Program-made: the position numbers and the translations under genes
Origin: Plasmopara viticola
Taxonomy: Eukaryota > Oomycota > Peronosporomycetes > Peronosporales > Peronosporaceae
Length of the DNA stretch: 64,000 bases
Direction: 5' to 3'
Assembly: GCA_001695595.3 (NCBI GenBank)
Contig: MBPM02000020.1
Span: 682,001 to 746,000, forward strand
Shown: in pieces, positions 10,781 to 22,600 of the stretch
How the letters are laid out: each line of letters opens with the position of its first letter
How positions within the stretch are numbered: the first letter of the stretch is position 1
Notes under the pieces: model-generated
Databases searched by the model: none
Seen by the model: only the letters and a program-made list of their open reading frames with translations
What the model was told of the DNA's origin: nothing

Positions 10781-12945
10781 ATGGCGGACTTTGACGACAT
10801 GGACAACTTCAGCGACCACGCGGTACAGGGAAAGCCCATCAAGGCCTTTAGAAACGGTCATTTTGACAATCCGAAAGGTTTGATTGAAATTTGTACGAGT
10901 CAAATACTAAAATCTTACTTTCTTGCGTAGTGCTTTTTGTGCAGCATCATTGGAGTTGGGATGAGTTTTTATGTGCTGTCTCTCAGCGGCTGGACATGAT
11001 TCCTATGGCATCGCGAGTGTTCAATGCCGATGGCGCCGAAATCGACGACATCATGTGCATTGAAGAAAACGATATGCTTTTTCTTTCTACTGGGAGCTCG
11101 TTTAAGGCGCCTAATTCTGAAGGAGACGACGTTAAGAGCAGCAGTGATGACAGGGTTGCTAATGTTGTGGGAGGTTACAAGGTCACGACGCTGCTTGGTA
11201 AAGGAGGCTTTGGAGAGGTGCGACTGGGAGTGCATCAACTCACGAACGACAAAGTGGCATTAAAGTTTATATTGGTAGGGGCGGTAACGTGTGCGCTTAA
11301 ATTGTTCATTGTTCGAGTTACATATATGGTTTGTAGAAAAGCGAAATGGGGTCGTTAGGAGATGTTGAGCGCACGACAACGGAGATCCAGTGTTTAACGG
11401 TAATATAATTATGTTTTCGCAGTGCTCTACTTCTCAGCGCTAACTTGTTGATGTTGTAGGCACTGAATCACCCAAGTATCATCAAGTTGCTGCGTGTGAT
11501 TAATGAGCCGAATCACATTGTGCTTGTCTTTGAACTGCTGGAAGGGTAAGTGCGTAAATTAAATATAACAGATGCGCAATGGTGATTTAAAGGTTTATGT
11601 GCGTGCAGTGGCGATCTTTTTCACTACATAAAACAATTTCCAGGTGGCATTTCAGAGGAGGATGGCGCGGGCCTTTTTTCGCAAATAATTGGTGGTGTTG
11701 GGTACGCCCACAATCAACACATTTGCCATCGCGATCTCAAGTTGGAGAATATCTTGCTTACAAAGTAAGGTCTTGAGAATTTTTGGAGTAGCTCCCTATT
11801 TGTACACACTTGATTGTTTACCATTTTGCACTAGTAAAAATGATATTTCCACGGCCAAGATTGCAGATTTCGGACTTAGCGATTTTTACAAGCCAGGAGC
11901 TATGATGAAAACGAGTTGCGGGTCTATCTCCTATTTGGCACCGGAGGTTTTTCGTGGGACATCTAACGCTGGCCCGCCGCTTGATGTGTGGAGTCTGGGT
12001 GTAATTTTGTTTGCGATCGTGTGTGGTCGATTGCCTTTTGAAGGTCACGACCTACAAGGAACTAATCGCCCGCGTGAAAGTGTTATTCGAAATCGTATCA
12101 TGCGATGCCAATTCAAGTTGGATACAGACCTAAGTCCAGCACTTTCGGATCTTGTGACTCGGATGCTTAAGCCCGATCCAAACGAGAGGGCGACTATTCC
12201 TGAAATTTTTAGTCACCCGTGGGTGCGCGGTACAGGCGGTACATTGAGCTGTTTACCAATCGCCTTTGCTAGCACAACTTTGCAAGACATTTTAGACGAC
12301 GAAACCACCGAGGACGAGAGCTTTGCAGTCGCATACACAGCTGCCCCTATTTTAACGACAGCCAAGATTAATGACGAAGATAAACTACCATCGATAGCCC
12401 ATCGGTATTCTCGAACGGATTCAATCGGAGGTCTAACCACACTAGGTGGAGCGACGACCCCTATATCGAGTGGTGCAACAGCAATAGGCTCAGGCGGGAC
12501 TTTTACATCGACTTGGGGGCGAGTACGCGCCGGTCGAGTTTCAGAAAATCCGCTACGCCATAAAGGTACACTGATAGCAGAGAAGTTGTCGCCACGGCAC
12601 TCCGGATTTGGGAGCTTGGGGACGATGAACACGCCCATGCCAGTAGCATCAAGTCCAACTATCAAACGGTATGCTATGTCCACGGGAAATACTCGCTTGC
12701 GGCCACGTCAGCCAGTTCCGTCTCCTTCCTTTGGTACAAACAGCAACACGAGTGACAAAGCTCATGCGGAACGCGCTCCAGCCCACCTGGAAAATTTAGA
12801 TCGATTGCCCGTAGCACATCCTAAACACTTGAGACGAAGATCCGACAACTATGACGATGTAGCAGATCACGCCATGGGTCATCACCGAACGAAGGCAGGT
12901 CTTGGTGGCGTGGAGTCGCACATTAATGAGATGTTAGGAAGATAA
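10781..12945 (+). CDS. Doublecortin-like domain plus CAMK-type serine/threonine kinase
   Basis: Six exons: 10781-10877, 10931-11274, 11337-11399, 11460-11545, 11609-11764 and 11835-12945, giving 618 residues with all GT-AG phases consistent. Residues about 20-95 (IKAFRNGHFDNPKVLFVQ ... ENDMLFLSTG) resemble a doublecortin ubiquitin-like fold. The kinase domain begins near residue 115. The glycine loop is GKGGFGEV (122-129), VALKFIL carries the ATP lysine (K144), the catalytic loop is HRDLKLEN (237-244), then DFG (260-262), a CGSISYLAPE activation segment (277-286) and DVWSLGVILF. The domain ends near HPWVRG. The C-terminal 220 residues are Ser/Thr/Gly-rich and probably disordered. All catalytic residues are present. 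The architecture recalls DCLK kinases, which act at microtubules; the kinase core also resembles SNF1/CAMKL. The doublecortin call is by eye. Confidence 0.85.
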
Positions 12946-13480
12946 CCGTACATCCATGTCGAAATTTTATTAGCTAGTTATTAAAAACGATTAAGGCATT
13001 AACATTCTCATGCTTTGCTCGGTTTTCGTTGACCACCTTGCGTAGTTCATTGTTTTACAACAGGCTACTGCATATCCTTCGATCAACCTTCGACAATATT
13101 CCACTATTCGCAGCATACGTTTTACACAACATCGTTCGGCTGAGCCTTCTAGTCGCTGACCAACACACGGTGTCTTAGGTAACGTAATTTCTATAGCACC
13201 AATCTGCAGATTCTACCGCTCATTAGGCGGCTGAACGAGGTTCGTGCCACCAGAATAGCATGATGATCGTACGGTGAGAACATACATCCATTCTGCAAAA
13301 ATCTTTTGACACCAATTTTTAGACAATATTCAACACTCGCGATTAATTCGTGGTGCATACCGAACCACTCGCACAAATAGATTGGAGTGTTATTAAAACG
13401 ATACAAGTATTGGATGCGAACCCAGACATGATTCAGTTGGCCTACTCCACTCCACTTTGCTCTCAATTGTAGCAAATTAG
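12946..13480. other. Intergenic, no gene recognised
   Basis: About 535 bp downstream of the kinase stop. A minus-strand frame at 13191-13475 has no recognisable motif and is probably chance. Confidence 0.4.
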
Positions 13481-13949
13481 ATTAGAGAACCTCTCTTTCA
13501 CCTCCTCATTCAATACGATGCAACTGTAAATGTGACGGATCGCGACGGCGATGCCCCACTTCACGCAAGCTGTATTGAGAATACTCGCTTAGCGTGCACA
13601 CGTATCTTGCTCTCAAGTGGGGCCTTTTTGAATGCAAATCGATTTAGGAACTAATCTACACACATTGCAGCTCACAACTGAACCACTTAAAAATTGCTTG
13701 CTATGTGATTAGTGAGTGACTAGATTTTTTTCAACAACTCATTATTAGTACATTCCGGGTCGGCACATGGCGAAAGCTGATAAGAATTGGACTTTGACTC
13801 GAATCCTAATCATCTTGTCAATTAAGAAGTTCTTTGAAGACGCTGGCATTCGAATGATTCTCGCTGACCGAGAACCTTTGATAAATCTGAAAGCATTTCG
13901 CAGAGTTAAGGAGTTACGCCAGGCCTATTTACTCGCATTTGCCACATAA
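13481..13949 (+). pseudogene. Ankyrin-repeat gene remnant
   Basis: Frame 1 from 13481 to a stop at 13652 reads HLLIQYDATVNVTDRDGDAP followed by LHASCIENTRLACTRILLSSGA, one good ankyrin repeat and the start of the next. After two frame changes come THIAAHN and HLKIACYVISE (about 13655-13725), and then KKFFEDAGIRMILADREPL (about 13820) and KELRQAYLL, which fit the helix-turn-helix and loop positions of further repeats. In-frame stops and frameshifts show a decayed gene. The family is too widespread to suggest a role. Confidence 0.6.
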
Positions 13950-16900
13950 ATATTGCAATCGACTTCTCGTGCAGCCAAATACAGGCTATTTTTTTATTTC
14001 AAGATGTTACAAGCAATAAGAGGGCCTTGCTTGGCTTGAAAACCACCTATGTCAGCAGCGAGTGCTGTGTCTTGCGAGCGCCGCTCAGTCGTTAATGTAC
14101 CACTCTATGCGCAAGGCAAGATCTCATCCATACGACCTTGGCTTAGCGCCAACCATGTTATCACCGGCATGCAGCAAATTCTTCTTTGACTAGAGCACTG
14201 CTCAGCACACTTGATTGAAATCTTGACAGTTACAATCGACCGATACGCTTCTCTCCGACCTCCACGAGCTGAATTAGTTCAACGTAATCAGGTAAGCGCA
14301 AAACAATTCCAACCGACTTTGATGGATCACAAACCAATGGATATCTGCGTAGAAATTATGCAACGGCAAAAAGCTTCGGCCTGTATTACCGATCGGGTCA
14401 GATCTTGCCGGATCAAGGGTATGTAACGATGAGTCCGAGCAATACTCTTTGGGTTGCACATGATCAAACGACATTTTATCGGTGCTGTGGCTTATACCAT
14501 CACGTTAATGGCGGCGGATGACTTGGCGAGAGAGTTGTTACATCCCACTAAGGCGTAATTCTCTTCAAGGCTGCGGTAATGCATGACAATGGACAGGGGA
14601 ACATCAACCTCATCCACAAGTAGTACAAACTTTTCCACTATCAATGTACATTGTCCAGAAGTGCTGAGACGACATAATTATAGGATGCTTGCTTTAATGC
14701 AGAGTATCTCGTTTTGGGTGCAGAGGATCAAAAGTAAAAATTTCATAAAAGACGATATCGCAGGGTTATATACGCTTATAAAGAAGGACTCGAATACAAT
14801 TGGAGACAAATATCGTTGTTGTGGCAGTGAGCTGTATTAAAAGAGCAGTGTAACGTCTTTAAAGCTTTTTTTTTGCAAAAAGCTCGAGACAGAAATGGTC
14901 CGGGATGATAAGTCTCCCCGTTCCACGCTAACTTTTTCGGTCGAAAAGCCAAGTAGCAAGTAGCGCACCGTACAGGATAATAACGAGCTAAATGTCACCA
15001 CCTTCCATGCACAAGCGCCAATTTCTTGAAGGATGTGCTGCAAACAGTATAGCGGACTGTACACTGTACAGCACACTCGGCTTGGTCGACGGGTGTTATC
15101 AATTCGTCATGCGAGAAGTACATGCCATTAATTGAGGTCATCGCTTCAAAAAAGTATGCTTTGCGAGTGTTTTGTTAGTTCCCCAGATCTCTCGAGTGCG
15201 CCTGCAACGTTTGAGAGTCTGGCGACGCAAATTTACAATTCCCACGAGGCAATGGCACAGCCATACTTTGACTGTTCGCAATCGTGCGGAGCATTGGACG
15301 GCGGACATTAAATACCACATCGTTCACTTGCGAACACTACGTCACACAAATGAGCTTAACGCTAATGCAGATAAGCGTATCTTCAGCGCAAAAAATATAG
15401 TTTAGGGGTGCTTGATTGGAATGCGTGGCTTTTGGTCACATCTAGCTCAAGTCAACGCCTTTACTGAAGAAACTGGCTTGGTCAGACCAAATGCTTGCTC
15501 AAGTTCATTGCAAACTGCAAACTGCGCAGAAGTGGGCTAGGCCACTATCTGGTCTTCTTAGAGAGAAAGCATAGTGGATCTGAAGAAAAAAACTAACGCT
15601 AATAGGCATTTAAAAAATTCTTTCACAAACCAAACTAATCTTCTCGAACAAAACCTCGAAAATCTCAAATTAACGGCAAAATTGTTGCACGTATACATCG
15701 CTTCACGAATCGCTAGAATTTTTGTCATGTCCTCATCCATTATGATCACACCGTACGACATTACCATTCATACAGTAAGCCAGGACGGCGATCCGGATTA
15801 AGAGTTGTTTGTTGAATAAAGCGAAGTTCTTCATCTCTTTCCTCATCCATAGCTGATGGCTGTATGTACCGTGTACAAAGAAAATTTTCCATTTCGATAC
15901 GTCTATTCAAAGATCTTTAATCAGACACCCCTGTATTCACAATTACCGTATCTCAGTTATTGTCTACTATTATTATGCTCACAGCCGTCAGGAACCCAAT
16001 TGATTGTATATCTGCTGCTGACAATTCGCGCAGATGAAATTAGTTCAGATTTTATAAGTATTCTGTACATAAGATAAATCAGGAAGGTGTGTCCAGTCTG
16101 CCAGCCCAAGGATCTACGAGATGAGGCTAGTTATAATTTACTGTGGCAAAACATCGGTAGCATTTTGTGACGAAGATAAATGACAATGATAAGTCTCGAC
16201 GGTACATCAACTGGCAAGTCTGGCACTATTTCGCATACGACTGCGATGGGCTATCTTCTTACGCTAGCTCCAAAGCGTAAAGCGAGATATGCACTCTGTG
16301 CCCATCATGTCTGCAGATGAATAAACGGCAGCAGCGTGAAAGAAAAGTATGAGAACGTACTGATCCTTTGCTGTTTTTATTCTCGTAACAATTTTGCAGC
16401 ACTATCACCTTCTTAACTCAAGAAAGTGTCCTTAGCTACGAAAAGATATTCCTCTCACTTTCGTGCAGTGAGATAGTTCCTAGCCTTTGATACAATTGTT
16501 AATAGTGCTGTGACGTAATGGCAGGTTGGCCAGCGGCGGCAACCACGCCCATCACACTGTTCCAAATATACTTATAAATTAAAACGATTTACAGAAATCT
16601 GTCTGCAGAGTTTTAGATCAAAAGTCAAGGTAAGAGCTCTCCATTTTAATCACTTTTCGCTTAGGCGAAAAGGAGTGATTGTTGCGAGAAGCACGCATGC
16701 TGCCCACGTCTCAGTCGACGACTAGCCTTTCAAGAAACCTTCTCCTCGACTGTGTTACAAATGAGCCGCTGCCGGACCATCCTTTTATATCCACTTTATC
16801 TACATCATAATAGCTTTCTTCATCATACTGAGACGAAGATAAACCTCGCGCATTGACACTTCTATTACGACAACATTTTCTTGATTAGAGCTGAATTTAA

Positions 16901-16975
16901 TTCTTCAGTCCAAATTCAAGTTTTGTAGCCGACTTTCATGTATCGCAGTGAGACTAAATACAGCAAGCTGCCACT
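13950..16975. other. Mostly non-coding, no gene recognised
   Basis: Three kilobases with only short frames: 14211-14426, 14583-14840, 15574-15801 and 15856-16077 on the plus strand and small overlaps on the minus strand. The 15574-15801 frame contains NLENLKLTAKLLHVYIASRI and could be a coding remnant, but no family is evident. Sequence below about 16940 flanks the 3' end of the minus-strand gene at 16976-19533. Confidence 0.4.
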
Positions 16976-19533
16976 TTAAACGTTTTCATCGTAGAATCGA
17001 AGCATCGTTTGCGTGTGCAAGTACGGGATGTAGAGTGCTTTTTCATTGTCGGCCTCCATACAAGCAACGTATAGCTCGCGAAGAAACGCAGCGTATTGGG
17101 CTTCGTTGGATCGTTTCATCAGCCCGCTCACGAGTTTGGCCATAAATCTAGTGCACAGCTCACGACACACGTCAGCTCATTTCAAGTACCAGAGATCATC
17201 ACACGTACATAGCGATGCGAGTATCACACGCTTGCAGAAGTGGTGTCAAGGCTGCCAAGGTTTCCACTTTGTCAGTTTCTGTAGAATTCGTTGAAAATGT
17301 GTGCAAAACAATGAACGCCGTGCACGCAGTCACGTCGCCGACTAAAGAATCGTCCACTCCACAGCAAATACGACGACACTCAACGCCTTGGTGTGTAGGA
17401 GACGTTTCATGCAGTACGGTTAGCACATGAAGGAAAAATGCGGTGTCTAATTGGCGTAACAACCGTCTATCCAAAGCGACCTCCCCATTTAGCACAAGAC
17501 ACGCCAATGAGTCCGACCTAGCAACACAGTCAAGACGACATTCACTTTGATTGTTTGCATCCCGTTCTTTCCATCGCTTATCGATGTCGGACAAGTCGCA
17601 CTGACACATGTCCAAAAGTAGCAACACCACTGACACTAACACTGCTGCCTCGCTCTCTCTGTGATCAAGAAGCACATGCAAGCAAGTGTTGACCTCTGCA
17701 ATGGTTGCCGCGTCTGGCTTTCCCGACTACATCAAACAGTTGCATTATACAAAGTTAGCCATTGATCCAACATTCAAAGGTAATATCACTTACACAGAGC
17801 TGTAATTTTCGTTGTATAAAATAGGTCAACACGTTCGCAAATGAGGTCCGTAGTCCTACAGGATTTGTCGGTGAAGCCAATTCCCAAAATGTCGATTGAG
17901 CAGCCGCACCAATGTCCCCTCCTTCATCATAGCAAACCGTTTCTTCCAACATCTCTCCCGCAAGAGCTGGCTTTGGACGTAGTAGTCGTCCTTTCGACTG
18001 CAATTCTATGGCTTCTGCCGTCGGCGCGGCCTTCCTATCATACGACGAGAAGGTGTCGTTCCCTTGATTATAGCTCAAAAGTTCAGCAAGCCATCGTTCA
18101 CCCCGAAAACGCTCAACTGCTCGATTCGATTGTAACAACTTCAAAATGTAGTCAATAACTTCGTCTCGATTGCCTAAATTTCTTGTCCCTTTCAAGGCTG
18201 TTTCAAGACTTGGGTTTGCTCCAAAGTAGGCATCGACTTGCACGATTAAGCGAAATTGGGTCACGAATGCAATCAAAAGCTTTTCCGACACTGACGGACA
18301 GCTAAATGTCATTTCACTTGCTATCCGAGCGCTTGAGATGTACGGAGAAAGTAGATTTAGTCGCATCTTTCCAGTCAGATCTACCCAATTTATTAATGTG
18401 TGCCAGATTTCATCGAATTTAGCAACGCTCATGATTTCACGACTTTCAAAGCGTCGGAGGTCGTCACAAACACAATTTACAAGCACGAAACAAGTCAATC
18501 GCTTCAAACGAGCGACGGGGGAAGTGTAGAAGAAATACAGGAGCACTTCAAGACTCACGTAGTGCTCCACCATTGCCACTGGCAGGCCACACGTCCATAA
18601 AGCGTAATCCTTGGTCGGTACTTGATTCTCCAAACCGATCGATTTTTGTGCCGCAGTGTATTGAAACGCATACAAAGTCGCTACGACGAGTTCCATTGCT
18701 GTTAATTGGAGTTTTAGAGCTGTCGAATCGCGATTGCTAGCTTCCGCTACGAAAAATAAAAGCGTGTGTTTATCGAGTAACCGTAATCGATCGGCCCGAT
18801 AAGTGCCATTGGCTTTTTTAACGAAAAAGATCAAACAGCCCACCGCTTGATCAACCCAGTCGAAAGACAGAGAATTGATAGGAACCGAGTGAGCCGTTGT
18901 GGAGATCACGACGGTCTTTGCCATCATTTCTCGCAACAAGGAGAACAATTCTGTCTCTAAATACTGCGCTTGGTTGGTCACGGAATGTTCCTGCGTCGAT
19001 AAAAGTGTCGCAAGGACAGCAACACTTGTGTCAAAAAACAAAGTGAATGCTAGACGGCGCCACTGTGCTGAGGGGCGCTGGACCACTTCTAGCAGCTTGA
19101 AATGCACTCCGGATGCGTCTAGATTCTTACAGTTACAAGCTAAATACGCGCGAGTCAGTGCATTCACTGCAAGTTGGGTCAGTAAAGCCGTGTACTTTTG
19201 TTCCAGTAGACTAAGGACACACCTATCGCTTCGTTCGTACAAATCATGAAGTTCAACCAGAATTTCGTCGAGCTCATCCAATGTCGGGTAGCGCGTTGTT
19301 TGGCTCTTGAAAGTCGGTACTTTTGCTATTAATGGCTTCTTGGAATGCAGGGCGTGTTGTGTAGCGTCAACTTCTCTTGCCAAGTCATTAACGTTCGTCA
19401 CAGCAAGAGTTTGAAGGTCATCTTGTCGTTTTTTCACGTGTCTAGAGGTGGGTTGAATCGATTTGCTGTTTCCATAGCACCGTTGAAAGATACAAGACAC
19501 GAACTCGTCCGGGTCTGTCTCGTGCAACTCCAT
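16976..19533 (-). CDS. Conserved-looking helical protein, unrecognised (809 aa)
   Basis: Three exons: 19533-17794, 17726-17209 and 17147-16976. Intron 1 has a GTAAGT donor and TGATGTAG acceptor. Intron 2 is GTACGT to CACTAG with an internal CTGAC branch-like site. Both leave the frame intact, giving 809 residues. I chose the ATG at 19533 (MELHETDPDEFVSCIFQRC) because the frame above it has no ATG before an upstream stop. The protein is rich in Leu/Ala helices of armadillo or HEAT character, for example LDELDEILVELHDLYERSDR and FAHRL-like amphipathic segments, with no catalytic motif and no transmembrane helix that I can defend. The product is hypothetical. It is divergent from the WD40 gene with a 92-bp gap, so the two may be co-regulated. 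Confidence 0.75.
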
Positions 19534-19625
19534 CGTCTTGTAGCTTTGCTCTATGAAGAAAAGCGACGAGTTTCGCCAAAAGTCGCTCAACACGACCTTA
19601 GTCGTTTCACACGGTGATCACAGAA
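19534..19625. promoter_or_regulatory. 92-bp divergent intergenic promoter
   Basis: The start codons of the minus-strand helical protein and the plus-strand WD40/EF-hand protein are only 92 bp apart. Any core promoter for both must lie here or inside the flanking first exons. No canonical motif was seen. Confidence 0.45.
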
Positions 19626-22600
19626 ATGGACATGGAGACCCTACCAATTCGCTCTGCCCGCGAGTGCGACGCATTGCAAGATGCAGTTGTGACGCTAGTG
19701 CCACCATCGCAGTCCCATGTCGTGTTTGTACGCATTTTTTTTAAAAAAAACTATTGAAAGAAGGAGATGAGCTTAACTGCTACTTTGCGTAGAAACTTCG
19801 CCGAGTGGAAGACGACAGAGCGCCGTGGATTACGGAGCTGGATTTTTTGCTTTTTAATGCACAGGTACGAACCCATTAAATCAATCGAGACTTTGCGTGG
19901 CGAAATGTGACAGTCTATGGCTTCTTCAGGGCGATATGTTGCAGGTACTTCGTGGAGCCACTCCTTCTGACACTGTGAGTGGGAATTCGCAGTCTTTATA
20001 TTTCGGCGAAAACAATTTTAAAAGAACTCGCGCTACTTCGAAAGAGATGAATGAGCGCGAAGTGGTGGAATTTTCCATGACAAAATTGCATCCATTTGTC
20101 GAAGTCGTGGGGATTTTAGTCACGACTGCAGAAGACGAAATCGTCCGGTCCCCTCAGTTGAATGCGTTTTCACTCTCGTGCGACCTTTACGCTCCCACTG
20201 GCTCTCAAGCTAATGAGCATACCCAAGTAGAAGGCAAGCGAAGTGCTCTCTATGACGCGGATGAATGTACTCGCTTATTGAGTACTTGTCATGATCCGAG
20301 AACTGGACCACGACATCGTGAGAAACAACCCAACATAGTCCTTTGTGGCAAATTCTTTCGACGTCCTGGACAACGACCTTCGGACTGGGCTTTCCATGCT
20401 GCAACAAAGGACTGTAGCAATATCGTCGTACGAAGTGTCGTGACTGCGTCTCTTGTTGAAAGTATGCAAGTCTTTTTGCTTGATCTGATCCCAGACATGA
20501 AAATTTCGAATCGAAATCCCTTGACAAGCGTGAGTGGAATTTGTGCTGCACTAACTTGCAACGAACTATTGGGCATTGAACGCCATTTTCTCGATGACGG
20601 ACTGTGTAAGGCTGACTTTGCGCGGTTATTATTGTGGGAATTTATGCGTACGCGATCAGCGTTAATGCAACATGTTGATCGAGCCACCGCTCTTGTTGGC
20701 CTTTTATTTGAAATGTTTGAACAAATTGACATCAATGGCGATGCCATGGTCAATTGGGAAGAATTCACGTCATTTTGCACGGCATTGGGCCACTCAGTTA
20801 CTCGAGTGGCCCATGACGAGCACGAGCATGACGAAGGACAAAGCCACGAAGACTCGCACACTGCTCCACCGCAGACTTCTATAATGTACCGTCAAAAAGC
20901 TTTGAGTAGCGGCACAGCAAGTCGGTGAGTGACATGTTTTTGTGACTTTATTTACCATTTCTCTGACAAACCCTGCAAATGTCATGGCCTAGCACGTTTC
21001 CTTATCAAATCAACAAGATTAAATCTTTGCCCCTACTTAAGCGACTTGCCGTGATGGAGCACAAATCTCCACGTATTCTTGTCCGTCATCTTTTTGTCTC
21101 TTCTTCACCTTATATTACATTTACTGAAATGAATGCTGCTCTATTCCAGATATTTGATCTCGGGATAAATTTCCTTCACGAATTTGATTGCGGGGAGAAG
21201 CTCGCAGCAGAGAAGAAAAGAGGCAAGAAGCTCAATGAGCGTTTCGATGTACTCGAGGTTTTAGACGCCGAGCACATTCCATCTCGAAATGTTTTAGCTG
21301 TGGCTACGAGTGACTGGAGTATCTCTTTATGGTCGATTATCGATGCAACCATTGGCACGTACGTTTACAATGGAGAACTTGCAGGAAGTTTTCCCGTGCT
21401 TTTTATCAAGTGGTGTCCTCTTCCTCTGAAGCGGTTGTTTATTGCTGGTGGGGTGACCGAGCACGTCCAGCTTTGGGACCTCGAAATAGCAACTCAACCT
21501 GGAATCACGACCTCACCTTTGCTGTTACTGCTTCCACAAAGTCACACAGAGCGCATTGCAGCGTGTTTAGATCTACCTGAGTCCCCGTACATTGCGACCG
21601 CATCGTTTGACCACACCGTTACGATTTGGGAAACAATCCCAGGTCCGGAAGTCGCATTAGGTGGCCCATCCGCTGTTTTAATCGTCTCGAGCGTGCTTCG
21701 AGGACACCAGCAAGGTGTTTTGACACTTGATTCCGCTCACTCCTTATTGCTCACTTCAGGCTTTGAATACCAAGCATATTGCTGGGGCCTTGCTGGACGA
21801 GTGTTAAAAACAAAGCTAGGAGGGCACCATCATTGCCTGATGGGCGCTCGATTCGTATCGACGTCTTCCAGTGAAGCTTGTCTGGCTGTCACGGGCGATC
21901 AGAGTGGTCACTTTAAGCTCTGGGACCTCACTCGATGTGCCAAAGGCTTTTCGGGCAACCATTTAGCAAGTATGGTGCAGACTTTTGAGCTTCACACTCC
22001 AAATCTCTGTCGCTTTCGAATGTTTACCATCGTATCGGATAAACAATTGAAGGAGTCAGGATCGCGCGCCATGTCGGAACACTCGGCGTGCGATATCGTT
22101 ACTGGCAATTTGCGTCTCTATCGCTTCAGTGCGTTCACGCCGTTGGTCGGATCACCCGACGAAGCGACTGGAGATGAAGCAGCTGGGTCGGCCTCTACGC
22201 GCTTTATTGTATTCAATGCTGTGACCAACACGTTTGTTGGAGCCGTGGAGAATCGCATTACGGTCTGGAATGCCAACTCGGGGTTGAAAATGGAAGACTC
22301 TGTGCTCATTCGACATGCCGAGATCTGTGCCATCACATTTGACAGTCCACGAGAAAGAAAACTCTTTGTGGCCACGAGTGTACGTGTGGGTACGTACTAC
22401 GTGTTCCAAGTAAGGTGTGCTGACGAAGTGGACGATTGTAGGATGGTGCGATTCGGCTTTATAATCCGGTGACGGGAGCCTTACTTCGGGTAAGGACTAT
22501 TTCGTTTTTGTATCAACAATTCATTTTTGATTTCACTCTTAGAAATTAAACGTACACGATGGACCAATCACTTCGCTTGTATTTTGTTCGCATGCTAATG

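Noticed and set aside
12213..12683. 156-codon minus-strand ORF
   Set aside because: Shadow of the Ser/Gly-rich C-terminal tail of the kinase.
20289..20861. 190-codon minus-strand ORF
   Set aside because: It is the complement of the EF-hand coding exon; the plus strand has a canonical calcium loop and correct splicing.
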